Shown: positions 31,960-41,463, counted from the stretch's first letter. The stretch: 64,000 nt of DNA from Streptomyces fradiae (GCF_041270065.1 NZ_CP065958.1:620001-684000); one strand, 5' to 3'. Translations and numbers: made by a program. The notes: generated by a model not told the origin, from the letters alone.

Positions 31960-34395
31960 TCACCGCTGCACGGGGGTCCGTCCGGTCCGGCCCGCCGTCA
32001 CTCCGCCGACCAGGGCGGCGAGGAGAGCGGCGACCGCGCCCACGAGGGCGCCGAAGAGCAGGGAGGCGCCGGCCGCCAGGGTGCCGAGGAGGGTGCCCAG
32101 CGGGGCGCCGTAGGTGGCGAGGGCGGCCGCGCCGCCGGTGCGGACGCCGGGGTCGTCCGGGGTGGCGAGGGAGTAGAGCGGGAGGGCGGCGAGGCCGGCG
32201 CCGAAGCCGGCGAGGAGGAGGGCGGGCAGACCGGCGGCGAGGTAGGTGGCCGAGACGGGGAGGCTCCCGAGCAGGCCGAGGCCCGCGGCCGTGAGGAGCG
32301 TGCCGAGCACGATCGAGGAGCGGGCCCGGCCGTCGCGCGCGAGCCGTGCGGAGGCGAGGCGGACGCCCAGCAGGGCGGCCAGGAGTGCGGGAAGGAGCAT
32401 CAGGCCGCCCAGGAACGGGCCCAAACCCAGGAAGTGGACGAGTCGCAAGCTCGCCCCGTCGTACAGGCCGAAGAGCGCGACCCCGAGCAGGGCGAGGCCG
32501 CCGTACGCGCCGACGCGGGCCCGGTCCTTCAGAGCGTCCGGGCCGAGCAGCGCGGCGGGCGCGGTGCGCTGCTGCCACAGGAAGCCGCCGACCAGTGCCA
32601 GTCCGACCAGGCCCACCGCCCCGGCGGTGGGGTTCGCCACCCCGTCGTAGAGGCCGCGGACGCCGGCGAGTCCGTAGCCGAGGGCGCCGAGACCGAGGCC
32701 GCCGAGCAGCACGCCGGGCAGGTCGAAGGGGCCACGGGGCTCGGCGGTGCGCCCGTCGAGGAGTCGCGCCGCGCCGATCATCGCGAGGACGGCGAGGAGA
32801 ATCCCGACGTAGCCGACCAGGCGCCAGCTGAGGAACTCGGTGAAGACCCCGGCGACGCTCGCGCCCGCGGCGCCGCCGCCGACGGCCACGACCGCGTACA
32901 CGGCGAAGGCGGCGCGGCGCTCCGAGGGCTCCGTACGGCTTCGGGCCACCATCGAGAGCGCGGCGGGCATGAGGAGCGCCGCGGCGATGCCGTGCAGCGC
33001 GCGGGCGGCGAGCAGCATGGGGGCGCCGGGCGCGAGCCCCTCCAGGAGGGCGGCCACCACGAAGGCCACGAGCCCGCCGAACACGACGGCCTTGCGGCCG
33101 GCCCGGTCGGCGAGGTGTCCGCCGAGGGGCAGGACGGCGCCGAGCCCGACCGCGTACGCCATGGGAAGCCCTCCCATGAGCGAGTCGGGCAGGCCCAGAT
33201 CCCGCTGGAAGATCCAGGCGGAGAGGGTGGACACGGTCGCGTCGATCACGACGAGCAGCTGCAGGAGGGCGGCCAGGGCGAGCACCCACCGGTGCCGGCC
33301 GCCGTCGGGTGTCGCGGCCCGGGGCGCGGTGGGGCCCATGCCCATGGGCACCGCGCCCGCGCCGCCGTACACGTACGGCGCGGCGTGCGCGGGTGCCGTC
33401 GGGGTGTACGCGCCGGGCGCGGCGGCCTGGTGCGCGAGGGCGACCCGGGGGTCCGGCTGGGCGGGCACGACGGGGGTGGGCGGGGCCGGTGTGGTGGGCG
33501 GGGCGAAGTCGAGCAACTGGGCGGCGTGGCGGCCGAGTTGGGCGAGCACGGAACCCGGCAGCCATTCCTCGGTGTCGTCGGTGGCCGTGCGCTCGGCGAT
33601 CTCCCGCGGGGTGGGCCGGAGGGCCGGGTCCTTCTCCAGGCAGGCGCGGACGAGGTCGACGAGCGAGTCGGGCACGCCGGTGAGGTCGGCCTCCTCCTCG
33701 GCGATGCGGAAGAGGTGGGCGTTGAGTCCGGTGTCCGTGGCGCCGAACAGCATCCGTCCGGTCGCCGCGTACACGAGCACCGCGCCGAGGCAGAACACGT
33801 CGCTGGCCGGGGTGAGTTCGAGGCCGCGGACCTGCTCGGGGGACATGAAGCCGGGCGAGCCGATGAGCATGCCGGTGCGGGTGTGCAGGCTGTCGCCGGC
33901 GAGGCTGTCCATGGCCCGGGCGATGCCGAAGTCGATGACGCGCGGGCCGTCCACGGTCACGAGGACGTTGGACGGCTTGAGGTCGCGGTGGATCAGCCCG
34001 GCCTGGTGGACCGCGCCGAGCGCGAGCGCGAGCCGGTTGGCGAGGGCGCGCACGGAGTGCTCGGGCAGCGGGCCGAAGTCCTCGGCGACGACGGAGTGCA
34101 GATCGGGGCCGGGGATGTACTGGGTCGCCACCCAGGGCACGGCGGCCTCGTGGTCGGCGTCGAGCACCGCCGCCGTCCAGTTCCCGCCGACCCGCCGGGC
34201 GGCGGCCACCTCGCGCGCGAACCGGCGCCGGAATTCGGCGTTCCCCGCGTACTCGGCCTGCACGACCTTCACGGCCACGGTCCGCCCGCCCTCGGAACGC
34301 CCCAGATAGACGAGGCCCATGCCGCCCGCGCCGAGGCGGGCGATGAGCCGGTAGGGGCCGATGTGACGGGGGTCTTCGGCTGTCAACTGGTCCAC
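31960..34395 (-). CDS. Ser/Thr protein kinase fused to MFS (DHA2-like) transporter
   Basis: An 811-residue fusion. Residues 12-265 are a complete Hanks kinase: glycine loop LGAGGMGLVYLG, Lys43 (VAVKVVQ), catalytic HRDLKPSN with Asp138, and Asp155 of DFG. A Pro/Ala linker spans about 300-380. From about 385 onward there are 12-14 TM helices of an EmrB/QacA-like MFS (VVIDATVSTLSAWIFQRDLG, GGHLADRAGRK). The kinase faces the cytosol. It may phosphorylate its own transporter or a partner. The GTG start at 34395 has no ribosome site, suggesting leaderless translation. A longer frame extends upstream but has no kinase-like sequence. Confidence 0.9.
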   Translation of the reverse strand: MDQLTAEDPRHIGPYRLIARLGAGGMGLVYLGRSEGGRTVAVKVVQAEYAGNAEFRRRFAREVAAARRVGGNWTAAVLDADHEAAVPWVATQYIPGPDLHSVVAEDFGPLPEHSVRALANRLALALGAVHQAGLIHRDLKPSNVLVTVDGPRVIDFGIARAMDSLAGDSLHTRTGMLIGSPGFMSPEQVRGLELTPASDVFCLGAVLVYAATGRMLFGATDTGLNAHLFRIAEEEADLTGVPDSLVDLVRACLEKDPALRPTPREIAERTATDDTEEWLPGSVLAQLGRHAAQLLDFAPPTTPAPPTPVVPAQPDPRVALAHQAAAPGAYTPTAPAHAAPYVYGGAGAVPMGMGPTAPRAATPDGGRHRWVLALAALLQLLVVIDATVSTLSAWIFQRDLGLPDSLMGGLPMAYAVGLGAVLPLGGHLADRAGRKAVVFGGLVAFVVAALLEGLAPGAPMLLAARALHGIAAALLMPAALSMVARSRTEPSERRAAFAVYAVVAVGGGAAGASVAGVFTEFLSWRLVGYVGILLAVLAMIGAARLLDGRTAEPRGPFDLPGVLLGGLGLGALGYGLAGVRGLYDGVANPTAGAVGLVGLALVGGFLWQQRTAPAALLGPDALKDRARVGAYGGLALLGVALFGLYDGASLRLVHFLGLGPFLGGLMLLPALLAALLGVRLASARLARDGRARSSIVLGTLLTAAGLGLLGSLPVSATYLAAGLPALLLAGFGAGLAALPLYSLATPDDPGVRTGGAAALATYGAPLGTLLGTLAAGASLLFGALVGAVAALLAALVGGVTAGRTGRTPVQR

Positions 34396-34554
34396 GAGGG
34401 AGAAAGATAGTGCAACTGCCCTGCCGTGGCGGGCAGATGGACCATCGGGACCTGCGGGTCCGCACGGAATGGCCGGGTCCGGGACGCCGGCGGGTGCGAT
34501 GATCGTCCGTACCGTACCGAAACGTTCCCGACCCACCGTCCCAGGAGCAGCACC

Positions 34555-35499
34555 GTGCAGACCCTCAGTTACGGAGACGTGAAGGCGGCCGTCGAGCGGG
34601 TCGCGGACCGGGTCCGCCCCGTCGCGATCGCCCCCGCCGGAGACGAGGAGGCGGGCCACGAGCTCTTCCTCGCCCTCGAATTCCTCCAGCACACCGGCTC
34701 GTTCAAGGCGCGCGGCGCCCGCAACTTCCTCCAGGCGCACCGCGAGTCCGGCACCCTGCCCGCGGCGGGCGTGACGATCGCGTCCGGCGGGAACGCCGGG
34801 CTCGCCTGCGCCTGGGCGGCCCGGCAGGCGGGCGTGCGGGCGACGGTGTTCCTGCCGGAGACGGCGCCGCGGGTGAAGGTCGAGCGGCTGCGCGGGTACG
34901 GGGCGGAGGTGCGGCTCGTCGGTACGGAGTACGCGGAGGCGCTGGCGGCCTGCGAGGCGTACGCGGCGGAGAGCGGGGCGCTGGCCTCGCACGCGTACGA
35001 TCATCCGCTGATCGCGGCGGGCGCGGGCACCCTGCTGGAGGAGATCCGGGACCGGATCCCCGGCCTGGACACGGTGGTGGTGTCGGTCGGCGGGGGCGGG
35101 CTGTTCGCGGGCGTGGCGACGGCGGCGCGCGAGCACGGCATCCGGACGGTGGCGGTGGAGCCGGAGAACTGCCGGGCCCTGGACGCGGCGCTCGCCGCGG
35201 GGACACCGGTCGACGTACCGGTGGACTCGGTGGCGGCGGACTCGCTCGGGGCCCGGCGGGTCTCGGCGGCGGCCCTGGCGGCGGCCCGGCACGACGGGGT
35301 GCGCACCCTGCTCGTCCCGGACGCGGAGATCGTCCGGGCGCGGCGGGCGCTGTGGGACGAACGGCGCCTCGTCGTCGAGCACGCCGCCGCCACGGCCCTC
35401 GCCGCACTGTCGGGCGGCGGCTACCGGCCGGAGCGCGGCGAGAAGGTCTGCGTGGTCCTGTGCGGGGCCAACACGGACCCCTCGGACCTGGTGGTGTGA
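34555..35499 (+). CDS. PLP-dependent threonine/serine dehydratase
   Basis: A 314-residue fold-type II enzyme. The PLP lysine is in QHTGSFKARGARNFL, the substrate loop is IASGGNAGLACAWAA, and the phosphate-binding glycine cluster is VVSVGGGGLFAGVA. It lacks the C-terminal ACT domain, so it is a catabolic or generic dehydratase rather than feedback-controlled IlvA. GTG at 34555 follows AGGAGCAGCACC. The enzyme would make 2-oxobutyrate or pyruvate from Thr or Ser. It is divergent from the kinase-MFS gene across about 160 bases. Confidence 0.88.
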   Translation: MQTLSYGDVKAAVERVADRVRPVAIAPAGDEEAGHELFLALEFLQHTGSFKARGARNFLQAHRESGTLPAAGVTIASGGNAGLACAWAARQAGVRATVFLPETAPRVKVERLRGYGAEVRLVGTEYAEALAACEAYAAESGALASHAYDHPLIAAGAGTLLEEIRDRIPGLDTVVVSVGGGGLFAGVATAAREHGIRTVAVEPENCRALDAALAAGTPVDVPVDSVAADSLGARRVSAAALAAARHDGVRTLLVPDAEIVRARRALWDERRLVVEHAAATALAALSGGGYRPERGEKVCVVLCGANTDPSDLVV

Positions 35500-35603
35500 C
35501 GGAGGGTCCGGCTCGCCGGGGGGCCGGGTTGGCTCCGGGTCCGGTCGGGGGAATGTGCGGGCCGGCGGGTTGCCGGCCGGCGCGGGGGTGGTACGTCGAG
35601 CCC

Positions 35604-36677
35604 ATGCAGCCAGGCTCGCCACCCGCGGTCGCCCCCTTTCTCCGTACGGCCGCCGCCTACGCGTGGCGGCTGCTGGTCGTCGGCACGCTCGTCTACGGGC
35701 TCTTCGCGGTGCTCGGCCGATTCCACGAGATCGGGGTGGCGGTCTTCCTCGGCCTGGTGATCACCGCGCTGCTGCGGCCGGTGGCGGACCTCGTGGCCCG
35801 CGGGCTGCCGCGCCCGCTGGCGGTGACCCTGACGCTGCTCGGCAGCATCGCGCTGGTCCTGGGCATCCTGGCGCTGGTCGGCGAGGCGGTCGCGGGCGAG
35901 CGGACGACCCTGGTACGGGAGTTCCGGGACGGCGTCGGGCGGATCGAGCACTGGCTGGAGCAGCCGCCGTTCCGGCTGAACCCCCAGGCGCTCACCGATG
36001 TGCAGGAACGCGTCGGGCAGTATCTGTCGAGCCACCGCTCCACCCTGCTCAGCCAGGCGCTGAGCGGGGCCGGCCGGCTGGTCGAAGTGCTGACCACCCT
36101 CGCGCTCGCGCTGTTCAGCTCGGTCTTCTTCATCCACTCGGGCGACCGCCAGTGGTCCTGGTTCCGCGAGCAGCTGCCGGCGTCGGTGCGGTCCCACACG
36201 GAGATCGGCGGGCGCGCGGCCTGGCGCACCTTCACCGGCTACACCCACGGGATCGTCCTCGTCGCGGCGATCAACGCCGTCCTCGTCGGCCTCGCCCTCT
36301 GGCTGCTCGGCGTGCCGCTCGCGGTGCCGCTCGCCCTCCTCGAGTTCGCGGCGGCCTTCATCCCGCTGATCGGCTCGCCCATCGCCCTCGCGGTCGCCGC
36401 CGTCGTGGCCCTCGCGTCGAAGGGCCCGCTGGTGGCGGGGATCGTCATCGCCCTGATCGTGGTGATCGGCCAGATCGAGGGCCATCTGCTGCACCCCCTG
36501 GTGATGAGCTGGGCGGTGCGCCTCCACCCTCTGGTCGTCGCCGTCTCCGTCATCGCCGGCTCGATCGCGGCCGGAATGGTGGGCGCGGTCGTCGCCGTCC
36601 CCCTGGTCTCGGTGGTCTGGTCGGTGCACACCTCCCTGCGCGAGGCCCGCGCGGCCGAACGGGCCCTCCGGGAGTAG
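35604..36677 (+). CDS. AI-2E family (UPF0118) transporter
   Basis: A 357-residue membrane protein of the AI-2E/PerM family. The N-terminal pair of TM helices and the C-terminal group (FAAAFIPLIGSPIALAVAAV, GHLLHPLVMSWAVRLHPLVV, VGAVVAVPLVSVVW) carry the family signature. The central soluble segment (about 95-160) contains QALTDVQERVGQYLSS. The PerM family forms permeases; the physiological solute is disputed. ATG at 35604 leaves a short N-tail. A GCCGGC inverted repeat between the dehydratase and this gene may act as a terminator but is weak. Confidence 0.87.
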   Translation: MQPGSPPAVAPFLRTAAAYAWRLLVVGTLVYGLFAVLGRFHEIGVAVFLGLVITALLRPVADLVARGLPRPLAVTLTLLGSIALVLGILALVGEAVAGERTTLVREFRDGVGRIEHWLEQPPFRLNPQALTDVQERVGQYLSSHRSTLLSQALSGAGRLVEVLTTLALALFSSVFFIHSGDRQWSWFREQLPASVRSHTEIGGRAAWRTFTGYTHGIVLVAAINAVLVGLALWLLGVPLAVPLALLEFAAAFIPLIGSPIALAVAAVVALASKGPLVAGIVIALIVVIGQIEGHLLHPLVMSWAVRLHPLVVAVSVIAGSIAAGMVGAVVAVPLVSVVWSVHTSLREARAAERALRE

Positions 36678-36742
36678 CCCGTACGGGCCCTCTCGGTGGC
36701 GGGTGCTGAGGATGCCGTACCGGACGCCCTGAGGCGGGGGTG

Positions 36743-37942
36743 TCAGACGGCGTGGGCGGCGCGCATCGCCGCGATGTCGGCGGCCCCGTAGCCGAGTTCG
36801 GCGAGCAGGTCGTCGGTGTGTTCGCCGATGCCGGGGACGGGGTCCATGCGCGGTGCGGTGCCGGCCAGGTCGACGGGCGGCAGGAGCGCGGGTACGGGCG
36901 TGCCGCCGGGTATCCGTACGTCGTGCCAGCGCTCGCGCGCCTCGAGCACCGGGTGGTCGAGGAACGCGGCCATGTCGTTGACACCGGCGTTGGCGATGCC
37001 GGCCTCGTCGAGGATCCGGCCCGCGGCGGCGCTGTCCAGCTCCGTGAACCGCCGGGCGACCAGGGCGTCCAGCTCCTCGCGGTGGGCGACCCGGTCGGAG
37101 CCGGTGGCGAAGCGCGGATCGCCGGTGAGCTCCGGCCGCTGGAGGAACCGCTCGCACAGGGCGGCCCATTCGCGCTCGTTCTGGATGGAGAACAGCACGT
37201 CCTTGCCGTCGGCGGCGGTGAAGGCGCCGTAGGGGGCGATGGTAGCGTGCCGGGTGCCGATGCGCGGCGGCTGGGTGCCGCCGAAGCGGGTGTAGTAGGC
37301 GGGCTGGTGCATCCACTCGGCGAGCGCCTCGAACAGGGAGACCTCGACGGCCCGGGCCCGGCCGGTGGTGGCGCGGGTGAAGAGGGCGGTGAGGATGCCG
37401 CTGTACAGATACATGCCGCCGGCGATGTCGGCGACGGAGATCCCGGCGCGGGCGGTGCCGTGCTCGTTGCCGGTGAGCGAGACCAGGCCGGTCTGGCACT
37501 GCACGAGCAGGTCGTAGGCCTTGCGCTCGGACCACGGGCCGCTGGTGCCCCAGCCGGAGAGGCCGGCCGGGATGAGGGAGGGGAAGCGCTCGGCGAGGGC
37601 CTCGGGGGCGAGCCCGAGGCGGTCGGCGGCGCCGGGGGCGAGGTTCTGCACGAAGACGTCGGCGCGGGCGAGCAGCCGCTCCAGGACCTCGCGGCCCGCG
37701 TCCGTCTTCAGGTCGAGGGTGAGCGACTCCTTGGAGCGGTTGAGCCAGACGAAATAGCTGGACTCGCCGTGCACGGTGGTGTCGTAGCGCCGGGCGAAGT
37801 CGCCGTCGCCGGGCCGCTCGACCTTGATCACACGGGCGCCGAGGTCGGCCAGCTGGCGGGTGGCGAAGGGGGCGGCCACCGCCTGTTCGAGGCTGACGAC
37901 GGTGATGCCGGTGAGCGGCAGGTCTGCGGGACGTCCGGGCAT
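36743..37942 (-). CDS. CaiB/BaiF family CoA transferase
   Basis: A 399-residue family III CoA transferase. Visible marks are VVSLEQAVAAPFATRQLADL, RVIKVERPGDGDFARRYD, SKESLTLDLK, the conserved GWGTSGP turn and the KAYDLLVQCQTG region with the aspartate that carries the acyl anhydride. It swaps CoA between carboxylic acids without free CoA. It is downstream of the GAF/PucR regulator on the same strand and near 3-hydroxybutyrate dehydrogenase, so a ketone-body or short-chain acid route is plausible. The substrate is not determined. Confidence 0.88.
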   Translation of the reverse strand: MPGRPADLPLTGITVVSLEQAVAAPFATRQLADLGARVIKVERPGDGDFARRYDTTVHGESSYFVWLNRSKESLTLDLKTDAGREVLERLLARADVFVQNLAPGAADRLGLAPEALAERFPSLIPAGLSGWGTSGPWSERKAYDLLVQCQTGLVSLTGNEHGTARAGISVADIAGGMYLYSGILTALFTRATTGRARAVEVSLFEALAEWMHQPAYYTRFGGTQPPRIGTRHATIAPYGAFTAADGKDVLFSIQNEREWAALCERFLQRPELTGDPRFATGSDRVAHREELDALVARRFTELDSAAAGRILDEAGIANAGVNDMAAFLDHPVLEARERWHDVRIPGGTPVPALLPPVDLAGTAPRMDPVPGIGEHTDDLLAELGYGAADIAAMRAAHAV

Positions 37943-37999
37943 CGGGCGGCCTCCTGGGGGCGCTGAGCGGGGGCGGGTCGGGGGTCGGGCGGGGCGCCG

Positions 38000-39895
38000 T
38001 CAGCGTATGACGGCCGAGGAGAGGGCGTGCAGCCGGAGGGCCAGCTGTATCTCCAGGGCGCGGGCAGGTGCCTGCCAGTCGGGTCCGAGGAGCCGGCCGA
38101 TCCGCTCCAGGCGCTGGGCCACGGTGTTGACGTGCACGTGGAGGTCGTCCTTGGTGCGGGCGGGGCTCATGCCGCTGGCGAAGTAGGCGTCCAGGGTGCG
38201 CACCAGGTCGGTGCCGCGGCGCCGGTCGTAGGCGACGACCTGCCCGATGGTCCGCTCGACGAAGCCCTCGATATCCCGGGTGTCGGCGAGCAGCAACCCG
38301 AGGAAGCCGAGGTCCTCGGCGGCGGCGCCCTCGCCCGGCCGGCGCAGCAGGCGCAGGGCGTCGAGGCAGCGGCGGGCCTCCTCGTAGGCGGGGGCGACCC
38401 GGTCGGGGTGGGCGAGGGGTGCCGTGACGGGGGCGGAGGCGCCGACGGTGACGGGTTCGTGGAGCGCGCCGCCGAGGTGGCGCGCGGTCTGCCGGGCGAG
38501 TTCGGCGGCGGTCTCGCCGGGGCCCAGCGGCAGCAGCAGGACGGTGCCGCCGTCGCGTGCGGAGGCCAGGCCGTGCCGGGTCGCGGCCAGATGCGAGGCG
38601 GCGGAGCGCAGCCGCTGCCGGTCCGCGCTCTCCCGTCCGGCGCTGTCGGTCTCCCCGCCGGCCCCCGCCCCGTCGACGCGGGCGGCGAGGACGACGTGCG
38701 GGGCGTCGGTGTCGGTGTACAGCCGGGCGGCGCGCTCGCGCAGCAGGCGCCGGTCGCGGTCGGGGGCGTCGAGCAGGTCGTCCAGGAGCTCGCCGCGGAC
38801 CCGCTGCTCGGCCTCGCCGGCGGAGCGGCGGGCGAGCAGCAGCAGGGAGGTGACGAGGGCGGCCCGCTCCAGCGTGCGCAGGTCGACCGGGTCGAGGCCG
38901 GGCCGGTCGTACAGGACGAGGGCACCGAAACTCTCGCCGCCGGCGGAGACGGCGGCGATCCAGTCGTCGCCGTCCCGGGTGGCGTGCCCCTCGGCGCGCG
39001 CGGCCGGGCCGGGCCGCTCCTCGACGAACTCGACGGTGCCGCCGAGGACTTCGGAGACGGCGGCGGTCACGTCGTGGACGCCGCCGCCGCGCACGACGAG
39101 TTCGGTGAGCCGGTCGTGGACCTCGGAGGCCCGCTCGATGACGCCGCTGTGCTCGCGGATGATGTCGTTGGCCCGCTCCAGCTCGGCGAGCGCGGAGCGG
39201 GTCTCGGCGAGCAGGTTGGCGGTGTCGATGGCGACGGCGGCGTGCGCGGCGAAGGAGCCGAGCAGGGCGACCTGCTCGCGCTCGAAGACCCGGGCGCGCC
39301 GGTCGGCGGCGAAGAGCACGCCGATGACCTGGCTGCCGAGGGTGAGCGGCACGCCGAGGATGGCGACCAGCCCCTCGTCGCCGACGGCGCTGTCGATGGC
39401 CTCGGTGTGCTGGAAGCGCTCGTCCCGGAAGTAGTCGTCGGTGACGTAGGGCCGGGCGGTCTGCGCCACGAGGCCGCCGAGCCCCTCCCCCATGCCGAGT
39501 CTGACCTGCTGGAACCTGGCGGAGACGGAGCCCTCGGTGACCCGCATGTAGGTGTCGCCGCGCACCGGGTCGTTGAGGCTGAGGTAGGCGACCTCGGTGC
39601 CGAGCAGGGAGCGGGCGCGCTGCACGATGGCGCGCAGCACGTCGTCGAGGTCGCGCAGGCCGGCCAGGTCGTGGGCGGTCTCGAAGAGCGCGGACAGCTC
39701 GGCCTCGCGGCGGCGCCGGCCCTCCAGCTCGGCGCGGACCCGCAGGGCGAGCTGTTTGGTCCGCTCGAGCTCGGCCAGCTCGTCCGGTCCCGTACCGCTC
39801 GCGCGGGCGAGCAGCACGGGGCGGTCGTACGCCTCGGTGGCGGCGCCGCGGGCGAGGAGCTCCAGGTAGACGGCCTGTTCGTGGGTCATGGTCAC
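38000..39895 (-). CDS. GAF-domain PucR-type transcriptional regulator
   Basis: A 631-residue regulator. A helical N-terminus leads to a GAF domain at about 65-205 (LRDLDDVLRAIVQRARSLLG, GLGGLVAQTARPYVTDDYF, QVIGVLFAADRRARVFEREQ), a second sensory/coiled segment (about 205-400) and the PucR C-terminal helix-turn-helix near 575-625 (TLDAYFASGMSPARTKDDLH). It likely senses a small aromatic or acid ligand. GTG at 39895 or ATG at 39889 may be the start; neither has a strong ribosome site. Divergent or neighbouring targets are the CoA transferase and 3-hydroxybutyrate dehydrogenase. Two DnaA boxes lie in its upstream gap. Confidence 0.85.
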   Translation of the reverse strand: MTMTHEQAVYLELLARGAATEAYDRPVLLARASGTGPDELAELERTKQLALRVRAELEGRRRREAELSALFETAHDLAGLRDLDDVLRAIVQRARSLLGTEVAYLSLNDPVRGDTYMRVTEGSVSARFQQVRLGMGEGLGGLVAQTARPYVTDDYFRDERFQHTEAIDSAVGDEGLVAILGVPLTLGSQVIGVLFAADRRARVFEREQVALLGSFAAHAAVAIDTANLLAETRSALAELERANDIIREHSGVIERASEVHDRLTELVVRGGGVHDVTAAVSEVLGGTVEFVEERPGPAARAEGHATRDGDDWIAAVSAGGESFGALVLYDRPGLDPVDLRTLERAALVTSLLLLARRSAGEAEQRVRGELLDDLLDAPDRDRRLLRERAARLYTDTDAPHVVLAARVDGAGAGGETDSAGRESADRQRLRSAASHLAATRHGLASARDGGTVLLLPLGPGETAAELARQTARHLGGALHEPVTVGASAPVTAPLAHPDRVAPAYEEARRCLDALRLLRRPGEGAAAEDLGFLGLLLADTRDIEGFVERTIGQVVAYDRRRGTDLVRTLDAYFASGMSPARTKDDLHVHVNTVAQRLERIGRLLGPDWQAPARALEIQLALRLHALSSAVIR

Positions 39896-39930
39896 AGGGA
39901 TACCTGCCGTACCGGGGGTCGCACCAGCCC

Positions 39931-39953
39931 TGTGGACAACCGCCTGTGGACAA
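39931..39953 (-). promoter_or_regulatory. Two DnaA boxes in tandem
   Basis: TGTGGACAA occurs at 39931-39939 and 39945-39953. Its complement TTGTCCACA is the Streptomyces DnaA-box consensus. The boxes are 14 bases apart, on the same strand, upstream of the PucR-type gene. No dnaA, dnaN or gyr gene is near, so this is not oriC. They could serve regulation or DnaA titration. Confidence 0.65.
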
Positions 39954-39995
39954 CGCAGGGGTGCCCGGCGGGGCGAGGTCTCCAGGTGGCGGTCC

Positions 39996-40829
39996 CTAGT
40001 GGGCGGTCCAACCCCCGTCGAGGGCGAGCGAGGCGCCCGTGACGAAGGAGGCCTGCGGGGTGCACAGGTACAGCACAGCCTCAGCGACCTCCTCGGGCTC
40101 GATCAGCCGCTTGAGTGCCGAGTCCTTCAGGAGCACCTCGGTCAGCACCCGCTCGGCGGGAATCCCGTGGACGGCGGCCTGGTCGGCGATCTGCCGCTCG
40201 ACGAGCGGCGTGCGCACATAGCCGGGGCTGACGCAGTTGGAGGTCACGCCGTGCGGGGCGCCTTCGAGGGCGGCGGTCTTGGACAGGCCCTCCAGGCCGT
40301 GCTTGGCAGCCACGTAGGCGGACTTGTAGGCGGAGGCGCGCAGGCCGTGGACGGAGGAGATGTTCACGATCCGGCCCCAGCCCCGTGCGTACATCTCCGG
40401 AAGGGCGCCCCTGATCAGCCGGAACGGGGCCTCCAGCATCACGGTGAGGACGGTGTGGAAGACCTCCGGCGGGAACTCGTGGAGGGGCCGGACGAGCTGG
40501 AGCCCGGCGTTGTTCACCAGGATGTCGGCGCCCGCGGCGGCGCCCTCGGCGGCGTCGAGGTCGGTGAGGTCGAGCAGCCGCGCCTCGACGGCGCCGGGCA
40601 GGCCCCGGGCCGCCTCGGTGAGGGCGTCGAGGCCTTCGGCGGCCCGGTCGACGGCTCTGACCCGGGCTCCGGCGGCGGCGAGCCGCAGCGCGCAGGCGCG
40701 CCCGATGCCGCCGGCGGCGCCGGTGACGAGCGCGGTGCGCCCGGAGAGGTCGAGGGTGACGGACCCGGGGGCGGGCCGGGGCGCGACGGCCCGGTCGGGA
40801 ACGGGTCCCGTGGCGATGGGGGCGTTCAT
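39996..40829 (-). CDS. 3-hydroxybutyrate dehydrogenase (SDR family)
   Basis: A 277-residue SDR. The NAD site is GAAGGIGRACALRLAAAG (about residues 37-54), the Asn is in ILVNNAGLQ and the catalytic Ser-Tyr-Lys is SSVHGLRASAYKSAYVAAKH. The C-terminal NCVSPGYVRTPLVERQIADQ and the QxxxxHGIP segment are the signature of bacterial 3-hydroxybutyrate dehydrogenase, which oxidises the ketone body to acetoacetate. A 30-residue Pro/Ala leader precedes the fold. The start at 40829 is a good ATG. It is monocistronic or read with the PucR regulator and CoA transferase. Confidence 0.9.
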   Translation of the reverse strand: MNAPIATGPVPDRAVAPRPAPGSVTLDLSGRTALVTGAAGGIGRACALRLAAAGARVRAVDRAAEGLDALTEAARGLPGAVEARLLDLTDLDAAEGAAAGADILVNNAGLQLVRPLHEFPPEVFHTVLTVMLEAPFRLIRGALPEMYARGWGRIVNISSVHGLRASAYKSAYVAAKHGLEGLSKTAALEGAPHGVTSNCVSPGYVRTPLVERQIADQAAVHGIPAERVLTEVLLKDSALKRLIEPEEVAEAVLYLCTPQASFVTGASLALDGGWTAH

Positions 40830-40884
40830 GCTCCGCACCTTATGAAGCGCCCCACCCCCGACCGATGTGCGCCGCACACATAGT

Positions 40885-41367
40885 TCAGCTCTGGTGGCTG
40901 GGGTCGAACCATGTGGGTTCGTCCTTCAGGGCCTGCTCGATACGGAAGTGGGAGAAACGCTTCATCTCGGGCAGGGCGTCCAGCTCGAACCAGCCGACCT
41001 CGGTCGACTCCTCGTCGTTGACCCGGGCCTCGCCGCCGACGGCCCGGCAGCGGAAGGACACGTCCAGGAACTGGCACTGGTCGCCGTTGGGGTAGACCAC
41101 CGGCTTGCGCAGGGTCTGTACGAGTACGACCCGCTCGACCTCGCAGTGCACGCCGGTCTCCTCGTACACCTCGCGCACGGCGCAGGCGGCGGGCTGCTCG
41201 CCGGGCTCGACGATGCCGCCGACGATCGCCCACATCCCGGTGTCCGCCCGGCGCCCGAGCAGCACACGGCCCCGGTCGTCGAAGACGACGGCGGAGACGC
41301 CCGGCAGGAACAGCAGCTGGTGGCCGGCCGAGGCCCGGATGTCGCGGATGAAGTCAGGGGTGCCCAT
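40885..41367 (-). CDS. Nudix hydrolase, canonical box
   Basis: A 160-residue Nudix protein with a full box, GGIVEPGEQPAACAVREVYE then ETGV, and the preceding strand VVFDDRGRVLLGRRADTG. It likely hydrolyses a nucleoside diphosphate linked to another moiety; the substrate cannot be read. The C-terminus WFELDALPEMKRFSHFRIEQ is a common end in this subgroup. ATG at 41367 is clear. It follows 3-hydroxybutyrate dehydrogenase by 55 bases on the same strand, as the upstream gene in transcription order. Confidence 0.9.
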   Translation of the reverse strand: MGTPDFIRDIRASAGHQLLFLPGVSAVVFDDRGRVLLGRRADTGMWAIVGGIVEPGEQPAACAVREVYEETGVHCEVERVVLVQTLRKPVVYPNGDQCQFLDVSFRCRAVGGEARVNDEESTEVGWFELDALPEMKRFSHFRIEQALKDEPTWFDPSHQS

Positions 41368-41463
41368 GACTCGACCCTAGATCATCTACGGCCGGGACCG
41401 GTCGCGGTCCGGTCCCGGACCGGTCCGCCGCGGCTCGCTCCGGGCTGCTCCGGTCCGCAGTGC

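Noticed and set aside
35421..39953. A minus-strand open frame over 1500 residues long.
   Set aside because: Its translation is a low-complexity shadow of the AI-2E, CoA-transferase and PucR genes, with no domain.
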